A stretch of DNA of 7,567 nt from Candidatus Aerophobota bacterium (GTDB taxonomy: Bacteria; Aerophobota; Aerophobia; Aerophobales; B47-G16), in assembly GCA_003648815.1 (NCBI GenBank), contig QMPZ01000076.1:1-7567 (forward strand), written 5' to 3'. Below, piece after piece: positions 1-7,473 of this stretch. The notes beneath the pieces were generated by a model. That model was not told the DNA's origin, did not search any database, and worked only from the letters and a program-made list of their open reading frames with translations. The position numbers and the translations under genes were made by a program. Numbering within the stretch: position 1 is the stretch's first letter; every line of letters starts with the position of its first letter.

Positions 1-490
1 CCGATGGGCCGAGGTTTTTTGTTCTCCCAAGAGAGCCTTGTAGACTAGCTAATGATGAATATGTCGAGCTCATGAAAGGAGTACGGTGAAGAATAAGGGT
101 AAAGTCCTGGCCTGAGGAAAAACCACAAATTGTAGAATCGGAAATGGAGAAAGTGGTCGTCTTTGAATGCCATGGTGAGTATGCCTCTACGAAGAGATTA
201 ATTGGAAGGTCCCTTCCTTTAAACTGGAGCTTTCCAACCACCCAACCAGAGGCCTCATCTGCGGACCATTCAAGGACGAGTTTGTTGTTTTCGGAAAGAT
301 TCCAACCAAGACGAGCGTATGAAGAATCAGGTGCATTAGGACCAACCTCTGTTACCCTGTGATATACCTCTCCTCCTCCATCAATTATTCTTCCATTAAA
401 GAAACACCCGAATCGAAAGGCGAAGGAAAAATCCTCATCAATTAAGGCTATTCCGTTCCAGGAACTACTTTCGAAACTTCCTATTCTCAT
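1..490 (-). CDS. Partial gene, N-terminal 163 residues of an unrecognised beta-rich protein, possibly a glycoside hydrolase
   Basis: An open frame starts at ATG 490-488 and runs without a stop to the left edge, so only the N-terminus is visible. An AGGAGG ribosome site at 495-500 lies 4 bases before the ATG. The visible part has no signal peptide. It alternates hydrophobic and polar residues like beta strands, and has aromatic-rich stretches such as EAYSPW (residues 102-107). That look resembles the N-terminal beta-sandwich of (alpha/alpha)6-barrel glycosidases (GH63/GH116-like), but I could not identify a catalytic motif and the resemblance is only by eye. The gene lies 64 bases downstream of the GH36-like gene on the same strand, so it is probably co-transcribed with it and involved in the same sugar pathway. 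Confidence is good that this is a real gene and low on its function. Confidence 0.75.
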   Translation of the reverse strand, partial: MRIGSFESSSWNGIALIDEDFSFAFRFGCFFNGRIIDGGGEVYHRVTEVGPNAPDSSYARLGWNLSENNKLVLEWSADEASGWVVGKLQFKGRDLPINLFVEAYSPWHSKTTTFSISDSTICGFSSGQDFTLILHRTPFMSSTYSSLASLQGSLGRTKNLGPS

Positions 491-494
491 ATTT

Positions 495-500
495 CCTCCT
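495..500 (-). promoter_or_regulatory. Ribosome binding site of the left-edge partial gene
   Basis: AGGAGG on the minus strand, 4 bases upstream of ATG 490-488. It supports the start of the truncated gene at the left edge. Confidence 0.75.
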
Positions 501-509
501 CTCTTCTCC

Positions 510-563
510 CAATATTAGTATTTAACCCTGACCGGAAAGAAGGCGCAAATATTGTCAAATATT
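510..563. repeat. Clustered AATATT motifs between the GH36-like gene and the next gene
   Basis: AATATT occurs at 511-516, 548-553 and 558-563. The last two lie within AAATATT repeats (547-553 and 557-563) spaced exactly 10 bases apart, one helical turn. The outer copies also make a 7-base inverted pair, CAATATT at 510-516 and AATATTG at 548-554. The motif is short, AT-only and self-complementary, so it may be chance. The best -35/-10 pair I could find in this gap (TTGCGC, 17 bases, TTAAAT on the minus strand) is weak. No terminator hairpin with a T-run is visible. Confidence 0.25.
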
Positions 564-2303
564 CTTTCGAGCAGGGGCTAACTTGACTTTCCCGTGGAAC
601 TTTAAAAGAGAGGCAGATGCTACAAGCTCAACTTTCTCCTGTCCCTGATATGCACAACGCATCCTCAGCCTTTCCCCTTTTAACTTAGCTACATCATATA
701 GTGCTGTTATCCAGGAACATCCTGACCATACAGCTCGATCTGGCTCCCACATGGCCATGGGTTGTTTGTGGCCATTTTGACTGAGGGTTATCGAAAGAAA
801 ATCCTGTATAGCTGGTCTTTTTCCCGAGGTGGTGCTTTTCTCTGACTTTAGCCTCATCGCTAATCTGTCCTTTAGCACTTGCAGGGAAATTCTAAGAAAG
901 GTCCTGTCATCCTCAGGTATATTTTCAGGAACCCACTCACCCTCAAGTACGCTGGGAGAAATCATTTTAAAGGATACAGGTACAAGCTTTGACTCATACG
1001 GAACTATGCTGTCCTCATCTGTCCCAAGATAATATTCATCTCTGGCCATATCTCCAAGGCCCAAAAGCACCATTTGTTCAGGTGCTAAGGTCACAGAGAG
1101 GCTTTGGCCGCCCACCTGCGGTTCTATCAAGTTCCCTCCATCGCTAAAAAGTACCTTAGCATCCTGAAGGCCGGCGATCTTAAGAGATACATGTTGGGAG
1201 AAACCAGTATTGTTTACAAGAGTTAAAAGCCCCTTTGCTCCCCCACCAGTGAGAAACCCATGCCAGGGAGAATGAGCTGGAACACCTCCTACGGTAAAGG
1301 TTTCCAAACCCAGGTCAAATAGCGAGAAGAAAATCTTCCTTGCTCTGGACAAAAACTCGACATCGGAGTCATCGAGTAAATGCAGGTTACCATAAAGGTG
1401 AGCTTTCCTGCTTCCTCTTGACAGGGTTAAAATCCACGACCTACGCCATGAATGCTTGCCGAGATAATAAATGGTATTGGTGTTTCCTATCATACAGCCA
1501 TGGTCATCTATGCGAGTTAGTGGAATTCCCGAAAAGTTGAGATTGCGAACCATGTAGTCCTGATACACGTCTACTGAATGTCTGAAATCGATAAAGGGAA
1601 CATCTGCTGGCCGGGGATCTCCGGAATATATATAATCGAAGACTTCCAACCAAGATGGGTCAATTCCCCTTCTTAAGGGATAAGAGGTATTGCTGATATA
1701 ATTGGGTACAAGCTCGTAGCCATTGTAAGCGAGAATAATGATATTTGGAAAACAAAGGCGAAGGCCTCTGAGGATGCGCTTCAAAACCTCGGCATTTTTT
1801 AAGTATATTTCTTCCTCAGAAAGAGAATTCGCAAGCCGTGGTGTCACCGCTCTAAAGTTGACGAAATCCAGTTTGAAAAGTCTAATTCCCCACGAGGTGC
1901 AGGCATTTATAAGCGCTTTTTCAAACCCTTCAGCATAAGGACCATCGAAAAGACAATAACTTCGATTATCTATTGATAGGCTCCTCTTCCACTGTTCATG
2001 TCGAGGAGAAGCAAATCCGTTAACATCGAACCAAAGCCCTGGAGTTATGCCAAGTGCCTCCATTCTCCTTCGCACGTTGGCAAATCCATCTGGCCAATGT
2101 GATTTTTTAAACTGTTGATAGTTGCCCTCGGGATCATACCAGAAAGCATCGATCAAATAATAGTCAAATTTAACTTTGTGTTTCTTCTGCCAGTATTCCA
2201 ATCGGTCAAGAGCCGATTGAGTCATCTCTTCACTTAATTCAACCTTATCTCCAATTTCATCATGCAGCGCCCAATCCCCGTAAATCGAAATTGCTCTCTT
2301 CAT
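555..2303 (-). CDS. Clan GH-D (GH36/melibiase-like) glycosidase, probable alpha-galactosidase lacking the N-terminal beta-sandwich
   Basis: The 582-aa protein starts directly at a TIM barrel (YGDW at residues 8-11, YLIDAFWYDPEG at 49-60). FKLDF (143-147) matches the beta-strand motif that carries the catalytic nucleophile in GH36, making D146 the likely nucleophile. D229 in SGDPRP is a candidate acid/base, less certain. RIDDHG at 264-269 is a further conserved-looking barrel motif. Residues from about 340 to the end are beta-rich accessory domains. Usual bacterial GH36 enzymes are about 700 aa with an N-terminal beta-sandwich. Here an in-frame TGA six codons upstream of the ATG, with no alternative start between, shows that the domain is absent from this reading frame. 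There is no signal peptide, so it is probably cytoplasmic. Beside a beta-mannosidase, removal of alpha-galactosyl side groups from galactomannan oligosaccharides is a natural role, but another alpha-linked substrate is possible. It has its own promoter. Confidence 0.8.
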   Translation of the reverse strand: MKRAISIYGDWALHDEIGDKVELSEEMTQSALDRLEYWQKKHKVKFDYYLIDAFWYDPEGNYQQFKKSHWPDGFANVRRRMEALGITPGLWFDVNGFASPRHEQWKRSLSIDNRSYCLFDGPYAEGFEKALINACTSWGIRLFKLDFVNFRAVTPRLANSLSEEEIYLKNAEVLKRILRGLRLCFPNIIILAYNGYELVPNYISNTSYPLRRGIDPSWLEVFDYIYSGDPRPADVPFIDFRHSVDVYQDYMVRNLNFSGIPLTRIDDHGCMIGNTNTIYYLGKHSWRRSWILTLSRGSRKAHLYGNLHLLDDSDVEFLSRARKIFFSLFDLGLETFTVGGVPAHSPWHGFLTGGGAKGLLTLVNNTGFSQHVSLKIAGLQDAKVLFSDGGNLIEPQVGGQSLSVTLAPEQMVLLGLGDMARDEYYLGTDEDSIVPYESKLVPVSFKMISPSVLEGEWVPENIPEDDRTFLRISLQVLKDRLAMRLKSEKSTTSGKRPAIQDFLSITLSQNGHKQPMAMWEPDRAVWSGCSWITALYDVAKLKGERLRMRCAYQGQEKVELVASASLLKFHGKVKLAPARKNI

Positions 2304-2314
2304 CGAATCCTGTG

Positions 2315-2320
2315 CTCCTC
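2315..2320 (-). promoter_or_regulatory. Ribosome binding site of the GH36-like gene, long spacing
   Basis: GAGGAG on the minus strand, 11 bases from ATG 2303-2301. This is longer than the 4-7 bases at the other genes of the window, so translation may be weaker. The in-frame TGA 6 codons upstream excludes a longer protein. Confidence 0.5.
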
Positions 2321-2352
2321 AATCATTTTTCTCTGAAAGCTCTCAATTAGAC

Positions 2353-2380
2353 CCTATCTCTCTTTTGAAGAGGTCTACAT
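2353..2380 (-). other. Imperfect hairpin in the leader of the GH36-like gene
   Basis: On the minus strand, AGACC and GGTCT bound a stretch that also contains CTCTT-CAA-AAGAG, a 5-base stem with a 3-base loop. The two pairings compete rather than nest cleanly. It lies between the predicted promoter and the ATG and has no T-run, so it is not a typical terminator. A leader structure is possible but weakly supported. Confidence 0.2.
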
Positions 2381-2395
2381 CGCGCAACCTTGTTC

Positions 2396-2407
2396 TTTAT
2401 TAATAAA
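2396..2407. promoter_or_regulatory. 12-base perfect palindrome over the -10 box, candidate operator
   Basis: TTTATTAATAAA reads the same on both strands and covers the predicted -10 box. A dimeric repressor could bind here, but it is AT-only, so chance or a plain -10 region is also plausible. Confidence 0.3.
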
Positions 2408-2427
2408 AGAAATTTCAGATCTGTCAA
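2399..2427 (-). promoter_or_regulatory. Sigma-70-type promoter of the GH36-like gene
   Basis: The minus strand carries a perfect -35 box TTGACA (2422-2427). A -10 box follows after 16 bases as TATTAA (2400-2405) or after 17 bases as ATTAAT (2399-2404), each matching TATAAT at 4 of 6 positions. Transcription would begin near 2392 and give a leader of about 90 bases. The site lies in the only sizeable gap in the window and points towards the GH36-like gene, so that gene and the one after it probably form a separate transcription unit from the mannosidase operon. Confidence 0.65.
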
Positions 2428-2446
2428 TATCCTCTTTTTCCCCTCA

Positions 2447-2473
2447 AGCTCACACCTTATCCACACAGCTCAC
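2447..2473. repeat. Heptamer direct repeat upstream of the promoter, candidate activator site
   Basis: AGCTCAC occurs at 2447-2453 and again at 2467-2473 (GTGAGCT on the minus strand), a period of exactly 20 bases, about two helical turns. The copies are centred near -58 and -78 relative to the predicted start at about 2392, where class I activators commonly bind. The upstream copy ends next to the stop codon of the UroD-like gene. Confidence 0.35.
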
Positions 2474-3637
2474 TCAACAGGAGGAGCTTTTCCACCTTAG
2501 TCCCTCTTCCAGCATGATAAGATAATTTTTTACCGGAATGTAGTTGGCGACCGTATTGCCCGAGCCCAGAGCGAACCTTCCCGGCATACATTCATTTAGA
2601 ATGCCCCTCACATATTTACGCAGGTCCTCCTCATTTAAACGGGCCAATTTATCCATATCCACTCCTCCCAGGACAGCAATTCTATCTCCGTATCTTCTCT
2701 TAAACTCTCCCACAGGGATGATCTCATCCTGGAAGGAATGAAAGGCATCGATCTTTACCTCCTCGATTAAGTCCTCCATCACCTCCAGGACGTTGCCACA
2801 GCAGTGATACCAGTACATCTTGCCATAGCTGTGAGCCAAAGAAGCATATCTCTTGAACCAGGGAAAGACAAGCTTCCTTAAAATGTCGGGCTTGAGCATG
2901 GTGGCAGTCTTGTATCCCAAATCATCGGCATGAAAGATACCTCCTACGCTCTCTAAGGGAACAAGGCTCTGGTAAAGCTTATAGATTATCTTTCCCCATG
3001 CGTTGAAGACCGCCTCCACCAGGTCCGGCTGATCATAAAGCGAATAGAAAAGGCCCTCGTATCCCAAAAGTCTTTCTAATACCTGCTCATATAGAGAACC
3101 TCCAATCATCACCTTCATTCCTTCAGGTAGATTCTCTCGCAAAAATTTATCGTAGCGATCAAAATCATAGTTTTCTATGGCCGAGTTCATCTTCTCCCAG
3201 GGAAACTTTTCAAAATCCTCCCACGAGGTGATTACCCCTCTTGTCTCCTCCACCCATGTCCTTTTACCCCGGGAAAGGATAGCTGTATCATCGCCTATTC
3301 TCACCTTGGGTGTGTACATGTCCAAACGTGGAAGTGGTCCTCCACCGGGCACGTAATCATAGCCCATACGGTAATAAAAGTTGATATATTGCTTCCAGAA
3401 TTTCTCTTCGCTTTCATCAAAGCTAGCTTTTTCCCTTGCGGCAGATCGCCCCATCAGCCTCTCAGGAGGAAGAACCCATCTTTCTCCCAACATGTTTTCC
3501 GTTATAAACCTCACCACTTCCTGGTCAACTCCGAGTTCCACAAAGTAAACCTTCTTTGGCTCCTTTTTTCCCTTGAGTACCTCTTCAAGCTCCTGAAAGT
3601 TAGGCGAAGGCCTCCTTTCAAACAAGAACCTATGCAT
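2474..3637 (-). CDS. UroD-superfamily protein (HemE/MtaA-like fold) of a sugar operon, function unknown
   Basis: I chose ATG 3637-3635 (387 aa). AAGGAGG at 3643-3649 sits just before it, and this start leaves a 16-base gap to the preceding stop. The longest frame (TTG at 3679) would overlap GH1 and has no such site. Superfamily marks are FHADDLGYKT (235-244), YHCCGN (277-282), LGGVDMDKL (323-331) and a C-terminal GSGNTVANYIPVKNYL (358-373). The conserved N-terminal arginine motif of true HemE is not seen, and the gene sits in a glycosidase operon, so heme synthesis is unlikely. In the corrinoid methyltransferases MtaA/MtbA of this superfamily, zinc is held by HxC plus a later Cys. Here H278 and C280 fit HxC, but by eye the later position is Asn361. 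C350 could substitute. UroD-like proteins are known beside sugar-degradation genes, with the reaction unsettled. It has no signal peptide and should be cytoplasmic. Confidence 0.85.
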   Translation of the reverse strand: MHRFLFERRPSPNFQELEEVLKGKKEPKKVYFVELGVDQEVVRFITENMLGERWVLPPERLMGRSAAREKASFDESEEKFWKQYINFYYRMGYDYVPGGGPLPRLDMYTPKVRIGDDTAILSRGKRTWVEETRGVITSWEDFEKFPWEKMNSAIENYDFDRYDKFLRENLPEGMKVMIGGSLYEQVLERLLGYEGLFYSLYDQPDLVEAVFNAWGKIIYKLYQSLVPLESVGGIFHADDLGYKTATMLKPDILRKLVFPWFKRYASLAHSYGKMYWYHCCGNVLEVMEDLIEEVKIDAFHSFQDEIIPVGEFKRRYGDRIAVLGGVDMDKLARLNEEDLRKYVRGILNECMPGRFALGSGNTVANYIPVKNYLIMLEEGLRWKSSSC

Positions 3638-3642
3638 CTTTT

Positions 3643-3649
3643 CCTCCTT
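3643..3649 (-). promoter_or_regulatory. Ribosome binding site deciding the UroD-like start
   Basis: AAGGAGG on the minus strand ends 5 bases before ATG 3637-3635 and lies in the gap after the GH1 stop (3656-3654). It argues against the upstream TTG (3679) and ATG (3670) starts, neither of which has a comparable site. Confidence 0.8.
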
Positions 3650-3653
3650 CAAG

Positions 3654-5003
<1,350 letters not shown>

Positions 5004-5008
5004 GATAG

Positions 5009-5015
5009 ACCTCCT
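5009..5015 (-). promoter_or_regulatory. Ribosome binding site deciding the GH1 start
   Basis: AGGAGGT on the minus strand shares one base with the mannosidase stop TGA (5017-5015) and ends 5 bases before ATG 5003-5001. This suggests translational coupling between the two glycosidases. Confidence 0.85.
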
Positions 5016-7456
5016 CACATAACTATCAACTTATCCTTAACTTCCTCCAGCCTTTCTGGAGCACACCTTAATCTCACCTTCTTTTTTACCCCGGGAATCA
5101 AGTCAAAGAAATTGTCGGAAAGCTCGACCTCCTCGCCAGGAACTTCCAGGACTACTGCTCGCACGAACACGGAAGAACAAAGCTCTACCTCAAGCCCATC
5201 TTCAAGAGGGTAGATCCTTCTCTCAAACTGCCTGGAGGAAAGTTTTAGGTATCTTTCTCGCTCCAAAAAGAGATGGTTTTCCACCTCGCCTTCCTCCATC
5301 TTAAAGGAGGCATAAACGAACTCCTCCCTGGATGAGGTAATCCTCATCTTTTGAAGGGATTCTGCAAATACCTTCACGGATTGATTGGCGGGCACACTCA
5401 GGCTCTTTTTCTCGGCCCAGAGGACAGATCCCTTAAAGCTCATGCTCTTTAAAGACAGGGTCCCTTTAAGTTCCCTTAAGGTATCATTGCATATCCAAAC
5501 TTCAATTCCATCTTCCTTCTTCACCAATGAGATGATGACCGGCTCAAATGCTTTCTTTACCGCATAATAGGCAGGTTTTGGTTTAAGGTAATAGTCGATC
5601 ACGCTCCAGCTGACGACCGGCCAACAGTCATTAAATTGCCAGAAAAGAGCTCCTCCGCACTTGAACTTGCGCCTGCGACATCGCTCTATCATCACCCTTA
5701 AGGCATGAGCCTGATTGAGCTGGCTATATCTGACAAACTCCTCAAAACCTTTTGGCTCGGGCATATAGGCCCTAAGATAGCGAACCAGCCGAACTGGTCC
5801 ATCGTCCTGTTTGTTATGATGTTCCATGGAGGAAGAGCCTTCCTCAAGCTCGTCAAGGGGGCAAAATCTCTTTATGGTCTCCATAACCGGGGGTGCCTGG
5901 AAGCCAAACTCGGAGATAAACCTTCCCTTATCCTCCTCATAAAGCTCTATGTCCTGCCAGGCGGACCAGACGTACCAGTTGTGCCTGTCTCCCTCTTCCT
6001 CGGCGTTTGGGTCCTTCCCCCCGTAAGGGCTACTAGGCCAATAAGGACGGGCAGGATCTATTTTCTCGCATATGGAGGGAAGGACGTCATGATAAATCGT
6101 CCTTCCTCGAAGCTTTCCTTCCTTACCATATATCCAGTGGTTTTCGTTATTGCCACACCAGAGGACGATGCAGGGATGGTTCTTCAACCTCTTAACTATG
6201 AAGGTGGCCTCTTTCCTCACCTTTTCCCGGAACCAATCCTGCTCGGGGTACTCACCACAGGCGAACATAAAATCCTGCCAGACCATTATTCCTTCCTCAT
6301 CACACAGCCGATAAAACTCCTCATCCTCATAAATTCCCCCACCCCAGATCCTGAACATGTTTATCCCGCATCGGCGGGCATAGCGGAGAAGACAGAGGTA
6401 TCTTTTCCTATCCACACGAGGGAGAAAAGAATCAGCGGGAATCCAGTTCGCACCCTTGCAAAACACAGGAACATCGTTCACCTTGAAATAAAAACTTTTC
6501 CCCTCCTCATCCTCTTGCTGGACCAGCTCGACCTTCCGGATTCCCACCCTATCCTGGAAAAGGTCCAAAAGCCTTCCTTCCTCATCGAGAAGCTCAACCT
6601 TCAGCTCATAAAGATATTGCTCTCCGTATCCCTTAGGATACCAGAGGACCGGCTCCTCAATCCTCAGCTCCAAGGTGTGCTTAGATAAGGGAGGGCTAAC
6701 CTTGATCTTTTCCTCTTTGGTGCATTTTCCGTTAAGGTAAACGAGGATCCTGGCTATTCTTTCCTTATCCGTCTGCGAAGATATCTCCGCATCTATCTTA
6801 AGATTTGCCCCTTTCTCCGAAAGGCTCGATTCTGCTCCTACCCAATCTATGTGCATCTCATCATAGCCAAAAAGAAAAACCTTTCTCCAGATGCCCACCC
6901 CGACAAGACGAGGACCCCAATCCCAGCCAAAAGAGTATTGGGCCTTCCTGCCGTATACCCTGGCTGGCTCAAAGGCGGCTTTAAGACGGCCTTGCCTTGC
7001 CTGCATCCTCTTCAAGACCGAGATGGCCGGGGAGAATTTGACCAGGAGAAGGTTTTTTCTCTTTACCCTCTTCGTGATGTCAAATCGATGAGCGATGAAC
7101 ATATTATCGGCCTCTCCTATTCTTTCTCCATTCAGGTAAATTGTGGCGAAGGTATCCAGACCCTCAAAGATGAGCTCTACCTTTTTCTTTTCCTTCCATT
7201 TAGAGTCAAACTCATCGAGAAAAAACTCATTCTTATACCACCATTCCTTCTCCTCAATCCAACGCGCATCTTTTTCCTTAAGAGCATAGAAGGGATCGGC
7301 CAGCCTTCCCTCTCTTAAGAGGTCAAGGTGAACATCCCCTGGCACCTTAGCACTGATCCAGCCCTCCTTGAGCTGCTCGACCTCCTTAAAGTCCACTTTT
7401 CCCTCATCAAAGGCCTGCACATACCATCCCTTATTTAGCTCCTCAACTATCCTCAT
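5015..7456 (-). CDS. GH2 beta-mannosidase, cytoplasmic
   Basis: The 813-aa protein has the usual length and layout of bacterial beta-mannosidases. An N-terminal jelly-roll sugar-binding domain (about 1-195) holds the family-typical SFGWDWGPRLVG (175-186). Immunoglobulin-like beta domains follow (about 196-320), then the TIM barrel (about 325-640) and C-terminal beta domains. GNNENHW (435-441) carries the acid/base Glu438 and FISEFGFQ (513-520) the nucleophile Glu516. FRIWGGG (368-374) and FWQFNDCWP (605-613) are further GH2 mannosidase marks. There is no signal peptide, so it should release mannose from the non-reducing end of imported beta-1,4-manno-oligosaccharides in the cytoplasm. ATG 7456-7454 is preceded by GGAGG at 7464-7468 with 7 bases spacing. 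It follows a transporter gene by 17 bases and precedes GH1 by 11, clearly within one operon. Confidence 0.95.
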   Translation of the reverse strand: MRIVEELNKGWYVQAFDEGKVDFKEVEQLKEGWISAKVPGDVHLDLLREGRLADPFYALKEKDARWIEEKEWWYKNEFFLDEFDSKWKEKKKVELIFEGLDTFATIYLNGERIGEADNMFIAHRFDITKRVKRKNLLLVKFSPAISVLKRMQARQGRLKAAFEPARVYGRKAQYSFGWDWGPRLVGVGIWRKVFLFGYDEMHIDWVGAESSLSEKGANLKIDAEISSQTDKERIARILVYLNGKCTKEEKIKVSPPLSKHTLELRIEEPVLWYPKGYGEQYLYELKVELLDEEGRLLDLFQDRVGIRKVELVQQEDEEGKSFYFKVNDVPVFCKGANWIPADSFLPRVDRKRYLCLLRYARRCGINMFRIWGGGIYEDEEFYRLCDEEGIMVWQDFMFACGEYPEQDWFREKVRKEATFIVKRLKNHPCIVLWCGNNENHWIYGKEGKLRGRTIYHDVLPSICEKIDPARPYWPSSPYGGKDPNAEEEGDRHNWYVWSAWQDIELYEEDKGRFISEFGFQAPPVMETIKRFCPLDELEEGSSSMEHHNKQDDGPVRLVRYLRAYMPEPKGFEEFVRYSQLNQAHALRVMIERCRRRKFKCGGALFWQFNDCWPVVSWSVIDYYLKPKPAYYAVKKAFEPVIISLVKKEDGIEVWICNDTLRELKGTLSLKSMSFKGSVLWAEKKSLSVPANQSVKVFAESLQKMRITSSREEFVYASFKMEEGEVENHLFLERERYLKLSSRQFERRIYPLEDGLEVELCSSVFVRAVVLEVPGEEVELSDNFFDLIPGVKKKVRLRCAPERLEEVKDKLIVM

Positions 7457-7463
7457 TCGATAT

Positions 7464-7468
7464 CCTCC
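7464..7468 (-). promoter_or_regulatory. Ribosome binding site of the beta-mannosidase
   Basis: GGAGG on the minus strand, 7 bases before ATG 7456-7454, in the 17-base gap after the transporter stop codon. It supports the chosen start. Confidence 0.75.
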
Positions 7469-7473
7469 ATTGC

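Noticed and set aside
144..362. 72-aa plus-strand frame at the left
   Set aside because: It is antisense to the partial minus-strand gene, which has a ribosome site and an uninterrupted frame to the edge. The frame shows no family features.
2428..2473. Possible terminator after the UroD-like gene
   Set aside because: No stable stem followed by a T-run is present on the minus strand. Read-through into the GH36-like unit, or rho-dependent termination, cannot be excluded.
2474..3637. Annotation as uroporphyrinogen decarboxylase (hemE)
   Set aside because: The HemE N-terminal arginine motif is absent, the protein has an HCCGN motif more like the methyltransferase side of the superfamily, and the neighbours are glycosidases rather than heme genes.
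5705..6688. 327-aa open frame on the plus strand inside the beta-mannosidase gene
   Set aside because: It is antisense to the barrel and active-site region of a well-conserved GH2 enzyme, has no recognisable domain, and arises from codon bias on the other strand.
6851..7318. 155-aa plus-strand frame
   Set aside because: It is antisense to the N-terminal domain of the beta-mannosidase, low in complexity (leucine/proline rich from reversed Lys/Glu codons), and lacks a convincing ribosome site.
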